NCBI GenBank assembly: GCA_902598485.1
Contig: CACKBU010000004.1
Location: forward strand, 32,861 to 96,860
DNA length: 64,000 bases
Reading direction: 5' to 3'
Source of the DNA: an uncultured Pelagibacteraceae bacterium
GTDB lineage: Bacteria; Pseudomonadota; Alphaproteobacteria; Pelagibacterales; Pelagibacteraceae
Made by a program: the position numbers and the translations under genes. This document shows positions 61,286 through 64,000 of the stretch, in pieces. The notes below the pieces were generated by a model. The model had not been told where the DNA came from and searched no databases. It saw nothing but the letters and a program-made list of their open reading frames with translations. Numbering within the stretch: the first letter of the stretch is position 1; every line of letters begins with the position of its first letter.

Positions 61286-64000
61286 GATCTAACTCTTTCA
61301 CCTTTCGGGTCTACGTAATGTGATGAAACTATCTCAACTGGAATTACTTTATTTTTAAGTGGCGACATCGCAAAAAGCTTTTGACCAATCATATTTTTTC
61401 CATCTTTTAAAATTGCCAAAGAAAAAGGATTGTCATATTCAACACTCCAACATGATGCAGAGATATGACCTAACTTTGGATTTGGTAATGCTGCTTTATC
61501 ATCTTTAACTAAATGTGAGCCTTCTGGTATACTTGTTTGTTTGTCTAATGGAACTACTCCTACAATTCTTTGTCTATCTTCAGTAGTAAATGCAGATCGT
61601 TGTAGTGATCTTTTTCCAATAAAATCTTTCTTTTTACTAACAAGACCTTCTAAAGCGTTATCGTATGGAATTGTTCTACCATCAAGTTCTGATCCAGCAA
61701 CATGTCCCATTTCAATTCTAAGAGTTGATAATGCCTCTGTTCCATATGGTTGAATTTTAAATTCTTCACCAACTTCCATTATTTTATCCCACATAAAATT
61801 TCCATAATCAGACTCAACATTTACTTCATAAGCAAGCTCACCTGAAAACGAAATTCTAAATATTCTTGCTTTAACACCAAATAAATCTCCCTCCATATAG
61901 CCCATGAAAGGTAAACTTTCATTTGATACATCAGAATTTGGAAATAATTTTTTTAATAAATCTCTAGATTTAGGTCCAGCGATAGCTGCTCCAGCCCACT
62001 GTTCTGTAGTTGAGACTACATTCACATTTAATTCAGGCCAAACGAGTTGCAAATAATATTCTAAATGCGAAAGAACGTTTGCTGCTTGAGCTGTAGTAGT
62101 GGTCATATGATAATGATTTTCAGAAATTCTTGTAGTTGTTCCGTCATCCATTACAATTCCATCTTCTCTTAACATTACACCGTATCTTGCTTTACCAATT
62201 GGTAGCTTCAACCATGCATTTGTATAAACTCTATTTAATAACTCCGCTGCATCTGGTCCTTTAATATCTATTTTACCTAATGTAGTTACATCGCAAACAC
62301 CTACATTTGTTCTTACATTTTTTGCTTCTCTTTTTGATCCCTCAAATAAATTTTCATTTCCTCTTTTATAATACCTAGGTCTTAACCAAACACCCGCATC
62401 AACAAAAACTGCATTATTTTTTTCATGCCATGAATGCATTGGAGATTTTCTTGTTGGTTTTGAATGTTTTCCAACCTCTCTTCCAACTATTGCGCCAATA
62501 GAAATAGGAGTATAAGGGGGTCTGAAAGTTGTATGACCTACTGCAGGAACAACTTTATTTTCAATTTCGGATACTAATTGCAATCCATTTAAATTACTTG
62601 TTTTTCCTTGATCTGTTGCCATTCCTAAAGTGGTATATCTTTTAACGTGTTCAATTGATCGATACCCTTCTCTTAAAGCTATTTCTATATCAGATACTGC
62701 TACATCATTTTGGAAATCTAAAAACCTTTTATAATTTTTACCTTTCGGCAATGGAACGCACCAGAACTTATCATGTTGAGAAGATTTCTTTTCAACAACA
62801 TTTGGAATAGCTATCTCGTTATCATTTTCAGTAATTTTTTTTGATAATTCACTTCCTGCTGTAAATGAAGTTTTTAAAGTTTCCTCCAGTGTAAATACTC
62901 CATTAGCTGCACCTAGAGTAATTTCATTTTGTTTTGATTGCCCTGGTACAAATGCATCAATTTCCTCTTTAAACTTCGTTTTATTTCCTGATTGTGAGGC
63001 TAAATGAATGGTTGGTGTCCAAAAACCTGAAACACAAATACAATCACATTCTATATTTTCTATTTTACCAAGTTGTTTTTTGTCTTCAGAAATAGATGCA
63101 ATATCTGCAGATTTTACTTTTTTATATCCTTGTGCTGCAACAACAACATATGAATTTTTAATGTTAATTCCTAAATTTTTTGCTTCGTCAATTACTTCTG
63201 ACTCAGGATTTTTCCTTGAGTCTAAAACAACTGGATCTACTCCATACTTTTTAAATTCAATTGCTGTTTCGTATCCACTGTCATTATTTGTAAACACTAG
63301 TGGTTTTCTTCCAACTAAAACACCATATACTTTTAAATATTCTTTAGCAGCTGAAGAGAGCATAACTCCTGGTGTATCATTATTTCCAAAAACTATTGGT
63401 CTTTCAATTGATCCTGAAGAAATCAAAACTTCTTTTGCACGAATGTACCATAGTCTTTTATTAGGATGATATTTTTTAGTTGTAGGTAAATGATCGCTAA
63501 CTTTTTCCGACATAACAAGCATGTTGTGATCATAATATCCAAAAATTTGAGATCTATTTTTTACAACAACATTTGGCATTGTTTTTAGTTCTGCAATTAT
63601 CCCGTCAGCCCAATCTTTTCCTGATTGATTGCCAATATTGACATCACTGGTTAGTAAAGATCCGCCAAATCTTGGTTTATCTTCAGCCAGAATAACTTTG
63701 GCTCCATTTTTTGCTGCAGCATATGCACTAGCTAATCCTGAGGGTCCTGAGCCTGCAATTAATAAATCACAATATTCGTATTTATGTTCATATCTTTCTT
63801 TATCATGTTTAATTGAAGCTACACCTAAACCAGCTGCTTTTCTAATAAATGGCTCATAAATTCGATACCAAAAACTTTTAGGCCACATAAAAGTTTTGTA
63901 ATAAAAACCTGCTGGTAAAAAAATTCTCAAAAAATTATTGATTGCACCTATATCAAAATTAACACTTGGCCAACAATTAACACTTTTTGCCTCTAAACCC
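61282..64000 (-). CDS. soxA: Sarcosine oxidase, alpha subunit, 5' end cut by window edge
   Basis: The minus-strand frame is open from the right edge to the stop at 61282, giving 905 residues. A TTG at 63930 is not the start: upstream codons in frame read [19 protein letters not shown], a SoxA segment just after the N-terminal 2Fe-2S-like domain, which is outside. Then come [13 protein letters not shown], the dinucleotide motif [18 protein letters not shown], and from about 62330 down the GcvT folate domain that makes methylene-THF. Roughly 80-100 residues are missing. SoxB and SoxD should lie to the right. Confidence 0.96.
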   Translation of the reverse strand, partial: GLEAKSVNCWPSVNFDIGAINNFLRIFLPAGFYYKTFMWPKSFWYRIYEPFIRKAAGLGVASIKHDKERYEHKYEYCDLLIAGSGPSGLASAYAAAKNGAKVILAEDKPRFGGSLLTSDVNIGNQSGKDWADGIIAELKTMPNVVVKNRSQIFGYYDHNMLVMSEKVSDHLPTTKKYHPNKRLWYIRAKEVLISSGSIERPIVFGNNDTPGVMLSSAAKEYLKVYGVLVGRKPLVFTNNDSGYETAIEFKKYGVDPVVLDSRKNPESEVIDEAKNLGINIKNSYVVVAAQGYKKVKSADIASISEDKKQLGKIENIECDCICVSGFWTPTIHLASQSGNKTKFKEEIDAFVPGQSKQNEITLGAANGVFTLEETLKTSFTAGSELSKKITENDNEIAIPNVVEKKSSQHDKFWCVPLPKGKNYKRFLDFQNDVAVSDIEIALREGYRSIEHVKRYTTLGMATDQGKTSNLNGLQLVSEIENKVVPAVGHTTFRPPYTPISIGAIVGREVGKHSKPTRKSPMHSWHEKNNAVFVDAGVWLRPRYYKRGNENLFEGSKREAKNVRTNVGVCDVTTLGKIDIKGPDAAELLNRVYTNAWLKLPIGKARYGVMLREDGIVMDDGTTTRISENHYHMTTTTAQAANVLSHLEYYLQLVWPELNVNVVSTTEQWAGAAIAGPKSRDLLKKLFPNSDVSNESLPFMGYMEGDLFGVKARIFRISFSGELAYEVNVESDYGNFMWDKIMEVGEEFKIQPYGTEALSTLRIEMGHVAGSELDGRTIPYDNALEGLVSKKKDFIGKRSLQRSAFTTEDRQRIVGVVPLDKQTSIPEGSHLVKDDKAALPNPKLGHISASCWSVEYDNPFSLAILKDGKNMIGQKLFAMSPLKNKVIPVEIVSSHYVDPKGERVRS

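Noticed and set aside
63008..63469. Plus-strand 153-codon open frame within soxA
   Set aside because: Antisense to the FAD domain of soxA; no protein-like features and no ribosome binding site.
1..64000. CRISPR arrays, prophage or IS elements
   Set aside because: I saw no regular direct repeats, transposase, integrase or phage structural genes; homopolymer runs and AT-rich tracts are due to base composition.

Overview
The window looks like a piece of a SAR11 (Pelagibacterales, 'Candidatus Pelagibacter'-type) marine alphaproteobacterial chromosome. The reasons are the very AT-rich sequence, tiny intergenic gaps, many TAATG/ATGA stop-start overlaps, and a gene set typical of that group: glycine betaine/DMG/sarcosine demethylation, BHMT, TRAP and SBP-dependent transporters, AcuI, FutA-like iron uptake, and no sign of IS elements, prophage or CRISPR. 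The assignment is by pattern recognition, not by a search. Two genes run off the edges: ppc (left, 3' end missing) and soxA (right, 5' end missing). After the short genes are added no stretch over 300 bp lacks a gene; the longest gene-free gaps are 15893-16176 and 47142-47412, and both are described. I recognised no tRNA or rRNA gene.

Layout. 1-2224: ppc. 2199-15892: a sugar-acid catabolic locus. Minus strand: IlvD/Edd-type dehydratase, 2-hydroxyacid dehydrogenase, TRAP SBP/DctQ/DctM, beta-hydroxyacid dehydrogenase, DHRS6-like SDR, FAH-family hydrolase, enolase-superfamily dehydratase and SMP-30 lactonase. Plus strand: UxaA/GarD-type dehydratase, EamA exporter and a second beta-hydroxyacid dehydrogenase. 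Three non-homologous dehydratase families sit together. 15893-16176: a gap with a strong Shine-Dalgarno, a 9-codon micro-ORF and hairpins. 16177-18853: a hypothetical protein, cytochrome c', cytochrome b561, a DUF4396-like membrane protein and an ETHE1-like persulfide dioxygenase. 18846-23843: AzlCD and an Fe(III) ABC transporter (SBP, small Cys protein, permease, ATPase) with a Fur/Irr-like operator. 23967-28031: LysR, AcuI, FolE, HisI, a 2OG oxygenase and DUF2237.

28032-47141 is almost entirely minus strand and centres on methylated-amine oxidation. ETF-QO, EtfA and EtfB follow a DMGDH/sarcosine-dehydrogenase-type flavoprotein. Upstream lies a long string of touching genes: DUF4864-like, flavodoxin-fold reductase, BT1-like transporter, CoA-binding protein, small membrane protein, enoyl-CoA hydratase, 2OG dioxygenase, nucleotidyltransferase, P-loop kinase, a DddP-like M24 enzyme, a methyltransferase and a second DMGDH paralogue. 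Then come an unknown 360-aa protein, BHMT and a GbcA-like Rieske oxygenase. 47413-51497 (plus): quaternary-amine SBP and permease without an ATPase, a MetF-like protein and a long GcvT/DmdA-like protein.

51543-55598 holds a small membrane protein, a Yip1-like protein and a minus-strand cassette: an M19-like protein that lacks canonical metal ligands, a 553-aa unknown, DUF3726 and a 55-aa double-CxxC protein. 55693-60686: purE, purK, GNAT, cspA, Asp/Glu racemase, two unknowns and EamA. 60698-64000: soxG and soxA.

Taken together, the right two thirds encode a route from glycine betaine (and perhaps DMSP or other onium compounds) to glycine. Import is by ProXW. Demethylation to DMG is by BHMT and/or the Rieske enzyme. 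DMG and sarcosine are oxidised by DMGDH-type flavoproteins and heterotetrameric sarcosine oxidase. Electrons from the dehydrogenases pass through ETF and ETF-QO to quinone, and one-carbon units pass to folate. The left part feeds sugar acids to pyruvate and small aldehydes or acids.
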